A stretch of 64,000 nucleotides of DNA. Source: G963664835 sp965220775 (GTDB lineage Bacteria > Chloroflexota > UBA6077 > FW602-bin22 > JBCLEL01). Location of the stretch: assembly GCA_965220775.1 (NCBI GenBank), contig OZ244845.1, positions 1,426,001-1,490,000 of the forward strand. The letters are read 5' to 3'. The position numbers and the translations under genes were made by a program. The notes under the pieces are model-generated. The model saw nothing but the letters and a program-made list of their open reading frames with translations, was not told the DNA's origin and ran no database searches. Shown here piece by piece: positions 8,247 through 16,553 of the stretch (position 1 is its first letter; every line of letters begins with the position of its first letter).

Positions 8247-9117
8247 GACGCATCCCATCGGATTTCGACTGGGCTTCATCAAGGAATGGGATGCCAAGTG
8301 GTATGCCGAACGGGACTACACTGAGCTTCTTCACGAAGACATCGAGATCCGGCGTTACCTGATCGACCAACTGTATCAGGCGGGAATTCCGCGCATCGAG
8401 ATAGAGCGCTCGGCGAATCACGTGACTATAGGAATTCAAACCGCAAAGCCTGGTATCGTGATAGGCCGGAGTGGGGTCAGAGTAGAGCAACTTCGCAAAG
8501 ATCTCGAGGCCAAGACTGGCAAGAGAATCCGAATCAATATCGTCGAAGTTCGCCAACCGGAAAAGAACGCCACCTTGGTAGCTCAAAGCATCGCCGATCA
8601 GATCGAGAGAAGAATATCGTATAGGCGAGCGATCAAACAGTCTGTCAGTCGTGCAATGCAGCGGGGCGCCGGTGGAATCAAAGTGGTAGTGGCCGGCCGG
8701 CTTGGCGGACACGAGATGTCACGCCGCGAACGTGAAGTTGCCGGCAAAGTCCCTCTTCACACTCTGCGGGCCGACATCGACTACGGAACAGCGGAGGCAT
8801 TGACGACCTACGGTGTTATTGGTGTCAAGGTCTGGATTTACCACGGCGAAATCTTGCCGGAGGGCGAACGGAGCAAGATGCCCGAGGCACCGCCGGTACC
8901 CGTGGTCGGGGGAATCAAGCGACCCGAAGCCCCGCGAGCCAAACCCAAGGAAAGCAAATCTCCCGCTGGAACAACATCCGAGCCGGTGGCGCCAAAACCT
9001 TCCGCCACCACTGAGGCATCGACCGAAGGGGTGGAGCAAAGCGCTGCTGCAGCCACCGGAACGGGGAGTGGGAATGTCGCGGAGCCAGCAACTGAAGGAC
9101 CTGAGAGTGGACAATGA
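8236..9117 (+). CDS. rpsC: 30S ribosomal protein S3 with a long C-terminal extension
   Basis: 293 residues, compared with about 233 in E. coli. The N-terminus GHKTHPIGFRLGFIKEWDAKW, the KH domain (VIGRSGVRVEQLRKDLEAKTGKRI) and the C-terminal domain ending VKVWIYHGEILPEG are standard. After about residue 215 comes a tail of some 75 residues rich in Pro, Ala, Ser, Thr and Glu that looks disordered. The TTG start at 8236 sits five bases after GAGGAGGAG and overlaps the rplV stop by 11 bases; an upstream in-frame extension inside rplV is rejected because the family N-terminus begins here. Confidence 0.95.
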   Translation: MGHKTHPIGFRLGFIKEWDAKWYAERDYTELLHEDIEIRRYLIDQLYQAGIPRIEIERSANHVTIGIQTAKPGIVIGRSGVRVEQLRKDLEAKTGKRIRINIVEVRQPEKNATLVAQSIADQIERRISYRRAIKQSVSRAMQRGAGGIKVVVAGRLGGHEMSRREREVAGKVPLHTLRADIDYGTAEALTTYGVIGVKVWIYHGEILPEGERSKMPEAPPVPVVGGIKRPEAPRAKPKESKSPAGTTSEPVAPKPSATTEASTEGVEQSAAAATGTGSGNVAEPATEGPESGQ

Positions 9118-9145
9118 TCAGGCTCGATAGCGGGAGAATCTAGAA

Positions 9146-9628
9146 ATGTTGATGCCCAAACGCGTCAAATACAGAAAGGTGCATCGTGGGCGCCGTCGCG
9201 GCCAGGCATCCGGTGGTCGCGAGGTCAGTTTCGGCGACGTAGGGCTTGTTGCCCTTGAGTCGGCATGGATTAAATCCCGCCAGATCGAGGCCGCGCGGAG
9301 GACGATTACCCACCATCTGCGGCGTGGCGGCAACATCTGGATACGTATATTCCCGGACAAACCGGTTACGGCCAAACCGGCGGAAACCCGAATGGGTAAA
9401 GGAAAAGGAGCACCTGATCATTGGGTAGCGGTCGTCAAGCGGGGCAGAGTTATGTTCGAGGTTGGCGGAGTGGAGCGCGAACTCGCCCATGAAGCGCTAA
9501 AGCTGGCGAGCCACAAGCTGCCAATCGCTACCAAACAAATCAGTCGTGAACCGGTCGACGGCTTGGAAGCGGCATCAGTCGGGGCGTCTAACACGACACC
9601 AGGAACGGACTCTACGGATGAAGGCTAG
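9146..9628 (+). CDS. rplP: 50S ribosomal protein L16
   Basis: 160 residues; organises the A-site side of the 50S subunit. Recognised by MLMPKRVKYRKVHRGRRRG and ETRMGKGKGAPDHWVAVVKRG, including the RMGKGKG segment. About 20 residues longer than usual at the C-terminus (Ser/Thr/Asp-rich), a smaller version of the tail seen on S3. ATG start after CGGGAGAA. Its end overlaps rpmC by 11 bases. Confidence 0.96.
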   Translation: MLMPKRVKYRKVHRGRRRGQASGGREVSFGDVGLVALESAWIKSRQIEAARRTITHHLRRGGNIWIRIFPDKPVTAKPAETRMGKGKGAPDHWVAVVKRGRVMFEVGGVERELAHEALKLASHKLPIATKQISREPVDGLEAASVGASNTTPGTDSTDEG

Positions 9629-9812
9629 CGAGATTAGAAAACTGGCGACCGAGGAAGTGGCCGAGCAATTGGGCGAGCACCGGCAAGAGCTCTTCAACTT
9701 GCGCTTCCAGCAGAGCACGCGCCAGCTTTCCAACCCGAGCAGGCTAGGCATAGTTAGGCGCGATATTGCACGCATGGAGACGGTATTACGTGAGCGTGAG
9801 CTCGCACAATAG
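9618..9812 (+). CDS. rpmC: 50S ribosomal protein L29
   Basis: 64 residues, normal size for this tunnel-exit protein. MKASEIRKLATEEVAEQL, then ELFNLRFQQSTRQLSNPSRL are typical L29. The ATG at 9618 is preferred to an upstream in-frame start inside rplP because it matches the family N-terminus; the 11-base overlap with rplP mirrors the rplV-rpsC junction. Confidence 0.94.
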   Translation: MKASEIRKLATEEVAEQLGEHRQELFNLRFQQSTRQLSNPSRLGIVRRDIARMETVLRERELAQ

Positions 9813-9823
9813 GGCACCGTTAA

Positions 9824-9838
9824 ATAGGTCAGACCTAT
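9824..9838 (+). other. Short perfect palindrome between rpmC and rpsQ
   Basis: ATAGGT-CAG-ACCTAT, a six-base stem with a three-base loop in the 53-base rpmC-rpsQ spacer. Too weak for a terminator and lacking a T run; it could be a small mRNA hairpin or chance. Confidence 0.25.
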
Positions 9839-9865
9839 AGAAACGCGCCTGTAACAGGTGGAGCG

Positions 9866-10126
9866 ATGCAGAAACAACGCAAAGTTAGAGTGGGAACTGT
9901 AAAAAGTAATAAGATGGACAAGTCCGTCGTCGTAATGGTGCCGCGGACGCGCCAAGATCCGCTGTACCGGCGAATCGTACGCGTCCGCACGAACTACATG
10001 GCTCACGACGAGGATAACGAATGCCAAATAGGAGACCGCGTCCGTATCGTAGAGACGCGACCACAAAGCCGGCGCAAGTCTTGGCAAGTGGCCGAAATTC
10101 TCGAACGTGCCCGATTGTCGGAATGA
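9866..10126 (+). CDS. rpsQ: 30S ribosomal protein S17
   Basis: 86 residues, an OB-fold 16S rRNA-binding protein. The signature GTVKSNKMDKSVVVMVPR and HDEDNECQIGDRVRIVETRP are typical. ATG start behind AGGTGGAG at 9856-9863. The next gene, rplN, starts 16 bases after its stop. Confidence 0.96.
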   Translation: MQKQRKVRVGTVKSNKMDKSVVVMVPRTRQDPLYRRIVRVRTNYMAHDEDNECQIGDRVRIVETRPQSRRKSWQVAEILERARLSE

Positions 10127-10142
10127 TGTCGAGAACACTAAG

Positions 10143-10511
10143 ATGATTCAAGTTCAAACGCGCCTAAAGGTGGCCGACAATACCGGTGCCAAAGAGATCA
10201 TGTGCATTCGAGTTCTTGGAGGGAGTGGCCGGCAATTCGGTGGAGTCGGCGACGTGATAGTCGCGTCGGTCAAACAGGCTGCGCCGGGTGGATCGGTGAA
10301 AAAAGGGGACGTAGTCCACGCGGTCGTGGTACGTACAGCCAAAGAGTACGGGCGGCCTGATGGATCGTTTATCCGTTTCGACGAGAATGCCGGCGTTATC
10401 CTAGACGACAAAACGAATCCGAGGGGTACACGGATATTTGGTCCCGTGGGCCGCGAGCTCCGCGATCATAATTTTATGAGGATAGTATCACTCGCTCCTG
10501 AAGTGATCTAG
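10143..10511 (+). CDS. rplN: 50S ribosomal protein L14
   Basis: 122 residues, exactly the usual L14 length when the ATG of MIQVQTRLKVADNTGAKEIM is used; an upstream in-frame ATG would add a non-conserved leader inside rpsQ and is rejected. Conserved segments include GDVVHAVVVRTAKEYGRPDG and NPRGTRIFGPVGRELRD. Forms part of the intersubunit surface. Confidence 0.97.
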   Translation: MIQVQTRLKVADNTGAKEIMCIRVLGGSGRQFGGVGDVIVASVKQAAPGGSVKKGDVVHAVVVRTAKEYGRPDGSFIRFDENAGVILDDKTNPRGTRIFGPVGRELRDHNFMRIVSLAPEVI

Positions 10512-10530
10512 ACGAGCTAAAGGATCGAAG

Positions 10531-10839
10531 GTGAAGATAAGAAAAGGCGACACGGTCTACATACGGGCTGGCAAGCACCGGGGCCAAACCGGTACCGTAT
10601 TGGCGGCGTTGCCAAAAGAGCAGAAGGTGTTGGTTGCCGGCGTAAACGTGATGAAGCGCCACACGAAGCCGCGAGGTATGGCACGGTCCGGCGGAATCAT
10701 CGACAAACAGCTGGGAATCCACGTGTCGAATGTTTCGCTGGTCGATCCCGCTTCCAGCGCCCCGACGGCAATCGGATATAAGTTTCTCGAAGATGGCAGC
10801 AAAGTCCGGATTAACAAGCGAACCGGAAACGACATATAG
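10531..10839 (+). CDS. rplX: 50S ribosomal protein L24
   Basis: 102 residues with an N-terminal KOW motif (KGDTVYIRAGKHRGQTGTV). The middle shows the L24 pattern VLVAGVNVMKRHTKP followed by GGIIDKQLGIHVSNVSLVDP. GTG start. Early 50S assembly initiator. A 79-base spacer follows before rplE. Confidence 0.96.
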   Translation: MKIRKGDTVYIRAGKHRGQTGTVLAALPKEQKVLVAGVNVMKRHTKPRGMARSGGIIDKQLGIHVSNVSLVDPASSAPTAIGYKFLEDGSKVRINKRTGNDI

Positions 10840-10918
10840 TTTGGCGTGGGCGAAGTCCGATGCACACGAAACTCGACGCGAAGACTAGCCGGAGTGGAAA
10901 AAGGGCACTTGTGAAATC

Positions 10919-11479
10919 ATGATCGAGCCTATGTTGGAAAAATATCGCACCGAGGTGTCTCCTGCTCTGATGAAGGAGTTCGAGTACACGAACGTAATGC
11001 AAGTGCCTCGTTTGGAGAAGGTTGTGCTGAACATCGGCCTTGGGGAAGCCATCGAAAACGGGCGCGCCATCGAATCGGCTACTCGGGACCTGACGACCAT
11101 ATCCGGACAGAAGCCTGTGGTGACCAGAGCAAAGAAGTCGATAGCCGCATTTAAGATGAGGGCCGGAATGCCCATAGGAGTGAGCGTAATCTTGCGCCTC
11201 GAGCGAATGTACGCGTTCCTGACGAGGCTATTCAATGGAGTTCTGCCAAGAATACGTGACTTCCGCGGTTTACCAGACCGTTCTTTCGACGGCAGGGGCA
11301 ACTATTCGATCGGATTGACAGAGCAGCTGGTCTTTCCAGAGATCGACTACGATAGTATAGATAGGGTGCGAGGCCTCCAGGTGACGATTGTAACCACCGC
11401 TCGAACCGACGAAGAGGGGAGGCGGCTGCTTCAACTACTTGGGTGTCCGATTGCGACTGCACAAGGCGCCCAGCAATGA
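10919..11479 (+). CDS. rplE: 50S ribosomal protein L5
   Basis: 186 residues; binds 5S rRNA and contacts the P-site tRNA. Diagnostic segments: VPRLEKVVLNIGLGEA, SGQKPVVTRAKKSIAAFKMR, and IRDFRGLPDRSFDGRGNYSIG. ATG start; a GTG eight bases upstream runs into an immediate stop, so it cannot be used. Confidence 0.97.
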   Translation: MIEPMLEKYRTEVSPALMKEFEYTNVMQVPRLEKVVLNIGLGEAIENGRAIESATRDLTTISGQKPVVTRAKKSIAAFKMRAGMPIGVSVILRLERMYAFLTRLFNGVLPRIRDFRGLPDRSFDGRGNYSIGLTEQLVFPEIDYDSIDRVRGLQVTIVTTARTDEEGRRLLQLLGCPIATAQGAQQ

Positions 11480-11527
11480 TATTAGGTTGATTGAGAGTCG
11501 GCTGATGCCGACCTCGAGGGATGGACT

Positions 11528-11713
11528 GTGGCAAAAAAATCTATGATAGCGAAGGCCAAACGGGAACCGAAATTCGGTGTACGCAAGTACAATCGGTGCA
11601 GGTTGTGTGGTCGGCCACGGGCGTACATGCGGAAGTTTGGGATGTGTCGCATCTGTTTTCGTGAGCGTGCGCTGAGAGGCGAAATCCCTGGAATAATCAA
11701 GTCGAGTTGGTAG
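11528..11713 (+). CDS. rpsN: 30S ribosomal protein S14, zinc-binding type
   Basis: 61 residues, the short type Z form. Two Cys pairs form a zinc ribbon: CRLCG and CRICF about 13 residues apart. N-terminus MAKKSMIAKAKREPKF and C-terminus FRERALRGEIPGIIKSSW are typical. GTG start. The zinc-independent longer paralogue is not seen here. Confidence 0.96.
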   Translation: MAKKSMIAKAKREPKFGVRKYNRCRLCGRPRAYMRKFGMCRICFRERALRGEIPGIIKSSW

Positions 11714-11762
11714 CGGTGATCGGAAGACGCGAACAGGCTACCCCGAATGGAGTGCTGAACTC

Positions 11763-12161
11763 TTGGTAGTGAATGATCCAATAGCTGACCTTCTTACGCG
11801 CATAAGAAATGCAGGGGTGCCGAGACATAACGCGGTGACGATGCCCTCATCAAGGATGAAAGAGGCGATTTGCAAAGTTCTCAAGACTGAGAAATATATC
11901 CGAGGTTTCAACGTCGCCGAGGAAGCGCCCCGACGAACACTGAGAGTTGTTCTCGACTATACGAAAGACGCACAGCCGGCGATAACTGGACTACAGCGTA
12001 TTAGTAAGCCGGGCCGGAGGGTCTATTCTAAGGCGGCCAACATGCCGCGAGTCCTGGACGGGCTAGGAATCGCCGTAGTGTCGACCTCGCGTGGCGTAAT
12101 GACCTCAGACGAGGCCCGACAACGACGTCTGGGCGGTGAGGTATTGTGCCATGTTTGGTAG
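11763..12161 (+). CDS. rpsH: 30S ribosomal protein S8
   Basis: 132 residues; central-domain 16S rRNA binder and, in E. coli, repressor of the spc operon. NDPIADLLTRIRNAGVPRHN at the N-terminus and STSRGVMTSDEARQRRLGGE near the C-terminus are diagnostic. Start taken as TTG at 11763; a GTG at 11769 is a possible alternative that shortens the protein by two residues. rplF starts eight bases after the stop. Confidence 0.95.
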   Translation: MVVNDPIADLLTRIRNAGVPRHNAVTMPSSRMKEAICKVLKTEKYIRGFNVAEEAPRRTLRVVLDYTKDAQPAITGLQRISKPGRRVYSKAANMPRVLDGLGIAVVSTSRGVMTSDEARQRRLGGEVLCHVW

Positions 12162-12169
12162 GGACACCG

Positions 12170-12748
12170 ATGTCTAGAGTTGGCCAACAGCCCGTAACGG
12201 TTCCCGCCGCCGTGACCGTGACGATTTCGGCGGGCAACGAAGTGCAAGCTTCGGGGCCAAAGGGCACCATTGTCAGGAAGTTCAGGCCCGAGATGGATAT
12301 CAGTCAGTCAAATGGCCAAGTCTTGGTGAAGCGGCCAAGCGACGACAGAGAGCACCGAGCGCTGCACGGGACCACGCGCTCCTTAATCGCCAACATGGTG
12401 AAGGGTGTCAGCGAGGGATTCAAGAAAGAGCTGGAAGTGCATGGCGTCGGATACCGAGTCCAGAAACAAGGAGAAAAGGTTGTTTTGCAGATCGGGTACT
12501 CACACCCGATCGAGGTGCTGCCACCGGCGGGCGTAGAGGTGGACCAGATAGAGACCTTTACTCCAACTCAGGCCAATCAATGGTTAACGACTCGGTTCGT
12601 GGTATCGGGAGCAAACAACGAAGACGTAGGACAATTTGCCTCAGTGATTCGCAAGGCGCGCAAGGTAGATCCCTACAGGGGCAAAGGCATCAGGTATCGG
12701 GGAGAAATGATTCGCAGAAAAGCCGGCAAGACCGTGGGAGTCCAGTAG
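12170..12748 (+). CDS. rplF: 50S ribosomal protein L6
   Basis: 192 residues, two L6 repeats. Recognised by MSRVGQQPVTVPAAVTVTIS and the RNA-binding segment DPYRGKGIRYRGEMIRRKAG near the C-terminus. The ATG at 12170 follows TAGGGA; an earlier in-frame GTG inside rpsH is rejected. Sits near the sarcin-ricin loop and the factor-binding site. Confidence 0.96.
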   Translation: MSRVGQQPVTVPAAVTVTISAGNEVQASGPKGTIVRKFRPEMDISQSNGQVLVKRPSDDREHRALHGTTRSLIANMVKGVSEGFKKELEVHGVGYRVQKQGEKVVLQIGYSHPIEVLPPAGVEVDQIETFTPTQANQWLTTRFVVSGANNEDVGQFASVIRKARKVDPYRGKGIRYRGEMIRRKAGKTVGVQ

Positions 12749-12812
12749 TTGGACACGCGATTTCCTGTAGTATCCATGCCGCATAGTTTGGCGGCGTGTG
12801 GAGACATGGACA

Positions 12813-13178
12813 GTGGGTAAAATAGGCAAGCGGGCTGCACGTAAAAGGCGACACAATCGTGTTCGGAAAACGGTCCATGGCAGTGCGGAGCGCCCGAGGC
12901 TCTCGGTGTTCAGGAGCCTTACAGGCATATACGCACAGGTGATAGACGATGGCAGCGGGCGCACGCTAGCGGCGGCCTCGACTCTAGATGGAGAGGTAAG
13001 ATCCTCTATCGACGGCAAGAACAAGACTGAACAGGCCGGATTGGTTGGTGAAGTCGTCGCCAAGCGCGCACTGGCTGTGGGCGTCGACAAGATAGTATTC
13101 GACCGGGGCGGATACAAGTATCATGGGCGCGTCAAAGCGCTCGCCGACGGCATGCGCCGTACTGGAGTCAAGTTTTGA
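12813..13178 (+). CDS. rplR: 50S ribosomal protein L18
   Basis: About 121 residues; binds 5S rRNA. Core motifs ERPRLSVFRSLTGIYAQVIDD and FDRGGYKYHGRVKALADGMR are unmistakable. Start uncertain: GTG at 12813 has GGAG nine bases upstream and gives MGKIGKRAARKRRHNR, close to the family N-terminus; GTG at 12798 would add five residues but has no ribosome binding site. A 64-base spacer separates it from rplF. Confidence 0.93.
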   Translation: MGKIGKRAARKRRHNRVRKTVHGSAERPRLSVFRSLTGIYAQVIDDGSGRTLAAASTLDGEVRSSIDGKNKTEQAGLVGEVVAKRALAVGVDKIVFDRGGYKYHGRVKALADGMRRTGVKF

Positions 13179-13215
13179 ATCCCGCTACGGTCAGAAAGAC
13201 CGCTCAGGAGGACGA

Positions 13216-13725
13216 ATGCCCCAAATAGACCCGACCGAGCTTTCTCTCGAAGAACGAGTCGTCAACATCAATCGGGTTGCCAAGGTAGTGAAAGGTGGGC
13301 GCCGGTTTAGTTTCGGGGCAGTAGTTGTAGTGGGTGATGGCGAGGGCCACGTAGGCCTCGGATTCGGCAAAGCCAACGATGTGCCGGAATCAATCCGAAA
13401 GGCAACAGAGAACGCACGACGCAGCCTCGTACTAGTACCAAGGCGCGACTCGACTATACCGCATGCAATAACCGCCGAATTCAGCGCAGCTAGGGTGCTG
13501 ATGAAGCCGGCCTCTCCGGGTACGGGCGTGATTGCCGGCGGTCCGGTGCGGGCAGTCGTAGAAGCAGCCGGCATTCGCGACATTCTGACCAAGTCGCTGG
13601 GCAGCTCCAACCCGATCAACGTGGCCAAAGCATCGATATTGGCGTTGACAAGACTAAAGTCTAGATCGCGGGAGCGGATTCCGCATTCCCCATCCGCGGA
13701 CGTCGGGGCTGTCGTCCCAGAATGA
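13216..13725 (+). CDS. rpsE: 30S ribosomal protein S5
   Basis: 169 residues. Double-stranded RNA-binding-like N-terminal domain with KVVKGGRRFSFGAVVVVGDG and GLGFGKANDVPESIRKA, then the C-terminal domain with AGIRDILTKSLGSSNPINVAKA. The ATG at 13216 is five bases after AGGAGG and matches the family start; an upstream in-frame ATG inside rplR is rejected. Helps form the mRNA entry tunnel. Confidence 0.96.
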   Translation: MPQIDPTELSLEERVVNINRVAKVVKGGRRFSFGAVVVVGDGEGHVGLGFGKANDVPESIRKATENARRSLVLVPRRDSTIPHAITAEFSAARVLMKPASPGTGVIAGGPVRAVVEAAGIRDILTKSLGSSNPINVAKASILALTRLKSRSRERIPHSPSADVGAVVPE

Positions 13726-13804
13726 CCGGCAATGGGCTTGCGGCATCCATCGATGACGTTCAAAAGCGAATTATAGATCGTGAGACGGTCCGGAAAGCGT
13801 GAAG

Positions 13805-13999
13805 ATGGCCAAGTTGAGGATCAAGCAAGTTAGGAGCACAGTCGGGCAGCGCAAGAATTTCGAGAGGACCTTGCGCAGCCTAGGATTGCGCCGGATCAAT
13901 CATTCGGTCATCCACGACGATACCCCATCAATCAGAGGGATGGTGCATTCGGTCCAACACCTGGTCTCGGTAGAAGTAGAAGCTGGCGAGGAAGAATAG
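13805..13999 (+). CDS. rpmD: 50S ribosomal protein L30
   Basis: 64 residues: MAKLRIKQVRSTVGQRKNFE, then TLRSLGLRRINHSVIHDDTP, which is the standard bacterial L30 pattern. ATG at 13805 has GGAAAG seven bases upstream; an in-frame GTG at 13799 is too close to that site. Its stop codon abuts the rplO start (TAGATG), so the two are probably translationally coupled. Confidence 0.94.
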   Translation: MAKLRIKQVRSTVGQRKNFERTLRSLGLRRINHSVIHDDTPSIRGMVHSVQHLVSVEVEAGEEE

Positions 14000-14458
14000 A
14001 TGGAAATGAGAGGCCTTTGGGCGCTTCGCTCTCCGCGAGGGGCTAGGAAGAAGTCGCGGCGGGTAGGTCGCGGACACGGCTCCGGGCGGGTCAAGACGGC
14101 CGGACGAGGGACTAAGGGACAGGGTTCGCGATCAGGGGGCAACATAAATCCGCGATTTGAAGGAGGACAATTGCCAATCGTGAAGCGTCTGCCTCACCGG
14201 CGCGGGTTCACGAGCCGCCGTCCTCCCAACCCGCAACCCGTTAATCTGCGACAGTTGGCCAGATTCGAATCCGGCGACGAAGTCGGGCCGGAACAGATGG
14301 CTCAATTCGGCTTGGTCAAGCATGCCGGCAAGCCCATCAAGATCCTAGCGGACGGGGACCTGGCAGGAACGACCCTCATCGTCAAGGCAACCGCCTTCAG
14401 CGCCGAAGCAAAGCGTAAGATAGAGGCAGCGGGTGGCATGGCCGAGGTTCTAAACTAG
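14000..14458 (+). CDS. rplO: 50S ribosomal protein L15
   Basis: 152 residues. Glycine-rich basic N-terminal arm (GRGHGSGRVKTAGRGTKGQG) and KRLPHRRGFTSRRPPNPQPVN are diagnostic; the C-terminal globular domain ends KRKIEAAGGMAEVLN. Start directly after the rpmD stop; an internal ATG at 14006 is possible. secY begins 12 bases downstream. Confidence 0.95.
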   Translation: MEMRGLWALRSPRGARKKSRRVGRGHGSGRVKTAGRGTKGQGSRSGGNINPRFEGGQLPIVKRLPHRRGFTSRRPPNPQPVNLRQLARFESGDEVGPEQMAQFGLVKHAGKPIKILADGDLAGTTLIVKATAFSAEAKRKIEAAGGMAEVLN

Positions 14459-14470
14459 GAGTCAAGGCCT

Positions 14471-15748
14471 ATGCTCGAATCACTGGCGAACGCGCTTCGG
14501 ATTCCCGACCTCCGACGTAAACTGCTGTTCACTCTGGGAATGCTGGTTGTATTCCGGTTTATCGCCCACGTTCCGGTCCCGGGCGTGGACACGTTTCGCT
14601 TGGAGCAACTGTTTCGCCAAAGCCAGTTGCTGGGGATGCTGGACCTCTTCTCAGGCGGCGCGATGCAAAACTTCTCGATCGCGGCGATGGGGGTCTATCC
14701 CTACATCACGGCGACGATCATCATGCAGCTATTGGTCCCAATCATCCCACAGCTGGAGGAGCTATCAAAAGAGGGTGAAGCCGGCCGGCAACGTATCACG
14801 ACAATAACTCATTGGTTGATGGTACCGCTTGCGATATTGCAAGCTTACGCCACGTCGATCCTACTGCAGAGCCAGGGCATAATCACCAATTTCGGCCTGG
14901 CGCCGGGCCAACTATTGCCAACGGCATCAATAATTATATCTATGACGGCCGGGACAGCCTTGCTTGTCTGGCTGGGCGAATTGATTACCGAGAATGGCAT
15001 CGGCAACGGGGTGTCGATAATCATATTCGCCGGCATAGTGTCTCAACTTCCATTGATGGTAGGCCGAACTCTCTTTGGCGGCGGCGAAATTGGCGCGGGA
15101 ATAGTATTCGCCGTTCTGGGACTCGTGATTATCGCGGCGATCGTCTTCGTGCAGGAGTCTCAAAGACGGATTCCAGTGCATTACGCCAAGCGAGTCCGCG
15201 GCACCAGAGTGTACGGCGGTCAGAGTACCCACATACCGCTGAGGGTCAACTCGGCCGGAATGATTCCCATAATCTTCGCTATGTCGTTGATGCTATTCCC
15301 GGGGACGGTCGCAAACTACTTCACGGTCGCAACCGGATTTGTAGGAGAGGCTGCAACTTTCATTCGAGATCTATTCGACACGACCGGCATAATCTATTGG
15401 GTGATGTTCTTTCTCCTGGTTGTGTTCTTTGCGTTCTTCTACACTTGGGTCACGTTTCAACAGCAGCGACTAGCCGAAAACCTCCAGAAAAACGGGGGGT
15501 TCATACCTGGAATCCGACCCGGAAGACCGACGCAGCAGTATTTGAACGGCGTTCTATTTCGTATCACGTGGCTCGGAGCTATGTTCCTTGGGGTAATCGC
15601 TATCCTGCCCTTCTTCACCCAAGGGTTTGGATCATCGCTGGTGCTCAGCAGCACTGGATTGCTAATTGTCGTGGGCGTGGTTGTCGACACGATGAAACAG
15701 CTAGAGGCTCAGCTGATGATGAGAAACTACGAAGGCTTCATACGCTGA
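14471..15748 (+). CDS. secY: Protein translocase subunit SecY
   Basis: 425 residues with ten predicted membrane segments; the channel of the Sec translocon in the cytoplasmic membrane. Family signatures: VPVPGVDTFRLEQLF with FSGGAMQNFSIAAMGVYPYI (plug and TM2 region), ITENGIGNGVSIIIF, and RRIPVHYAKRVRGTRVYGGQ in the large cytoplasmic loop, ending near NYEGFIR. Located after rplO as in the spc operon. Adenylate kinase, commonly encoded between secY and map, is missing: map starts five bases after the secY stop. Confidence 0.98.
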   Translation: MLESLANALRIPDLRRKLLFTLGMLVVFRFIAHVPVPGVDTFRLEQLFRQSQLLGMLDLFSGGAMQNFSIAAMGVYPYITATIIMQLLVPIIPQLEELSKEGEAGRQRITTITHWLMVPLAILQAYATSILLQSQGIITNFGLAPGQLLPTASIIISMTAGTALLVWLGELITENGIGNGVSIIIFAGIVSQLPLMVGRTLFGGGEIGAGIVFAVLGLVIIAAIVFVQESQRRIPVHYAKRVRGTRVYGGQSTHIPLRVNSAGMIPIIFAMSLMLFPGTVANYFTVATGFVGEAATFIRDLFDTTGIIYWVMFFLLVVFFAFFYTWVTFQQQRLAENLQKNGGFIPGIRPGRPTQQYLNGVLFRITWLGAMFLGVIAILPFFTQGFGSSLVLSSTGLLIVVGVVVDTMKQLEAQLMMRNYEGFIR

Positions 15749-15753
15749 GGGCT

Positions 15754-16530
15754 ATGGGTCGAAAGAAACGGCGTTCGATTTCGCTGAAGCAGCCACGCGA
15801 GATTTCGCTGATGCGAGAAGCCGGCCGGATCGTCGCAATAGTGCTCAATACGTTGGAAGACGCGATTCGGCCCGGTGTGACTACCTGGGACCTCGACATC
15901 ATGGCGGAGGACGTAGCGACTAAATTGGGCGGCGTTCCGGCGTTCAAGGGATATCAGGGTTTTCCGGCGTCGATATGCGCCTCAATAAACGAGGAACTGG
16001 TGCACGGCCTCCCGACCACCTCGCGAGTCTTGGAAGAGGGTGACATAGTCACGATAGATTTTGGCGCAAGCTACCAAGGGTATTTTGGAGATTCGGCTGT
16101 CACCTACATGGTCGGTGCGGTGAGCGAACCGGCCCGCCGGCTCGTGCAAGTTACCGAAGAATCGCTTGCCGGAGCGATCGACCAAGCCCGCGCCGGCAAG
16201 CGCGTAAGTGACCTGTCCAAGACCGTGCAAAATCACGTAGAAGCGAACGGGTTTTCAGTCGTACGTCAATACGTGGGCCACGGGATTGGGGTGCGTATGC
16301 ACGAAGAGCCGCCGATCCCGAACTATTTTGACGTGGATAGGGAGATTGATCCCGTGCTTCGGCCGGGGATGGTCCTGGCTATAGAACCCATGGTGAATCA
16401 GGGTGGGTCCGAGACGACCATATTGGACGACGAATGGACTGTAGTAACCTCCGACCGCACGTTATCCGCCCATTTCGAGCACTCGGTGGCTGTCACCGAG
16501 AATGGGCCCGAGATCTTGACTAAGCTTTAG
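15754..16530 (+). CDS. map: Methionine aminopeptidase, type I
   Basis: 258 residues; removes the initiator methionine from nascent proteins. The pita-bread metalloprotease ligands can be read in order: Asp in TIDFGASYQGYFGDSA (two Asp), His in GHGIGVRMHEEPP, Glu in AIEPMV and Glu in FEHSVAVTENG. The ATG at 15754 fits the family N-terminus (basic MGRKKRRSISLKQPREISLM); no zinc-finger extension. Follows secY closely and precedes infA by 23 bases. Confidence 0.97.
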   Translation: MGRKKRRSISLKQPREISLMREAGRIVAIVLNTLEDAIRPGVTTWDLDIMAEDVATKLGGVPAFKGYQGFPASICASINEELVHGLPTTSRVLEEGDIVTIDFGASYQGYFGDSAVTYMVGAVSEPARRLVQVTEESLAGAIDQARAGKRVSDLSKTVQNHVEANGFSVVRQYVGHGIGVRMHEEPPIPNYFDVDREIDPVLRPGMVLAIEPMVNQGGSETTILDDEWTVVTSDRTLSAHFEHSVAVTENGPEILTKL

Positions 16531-16553
16531 GATATCCACCCACCGGAGAAAAT

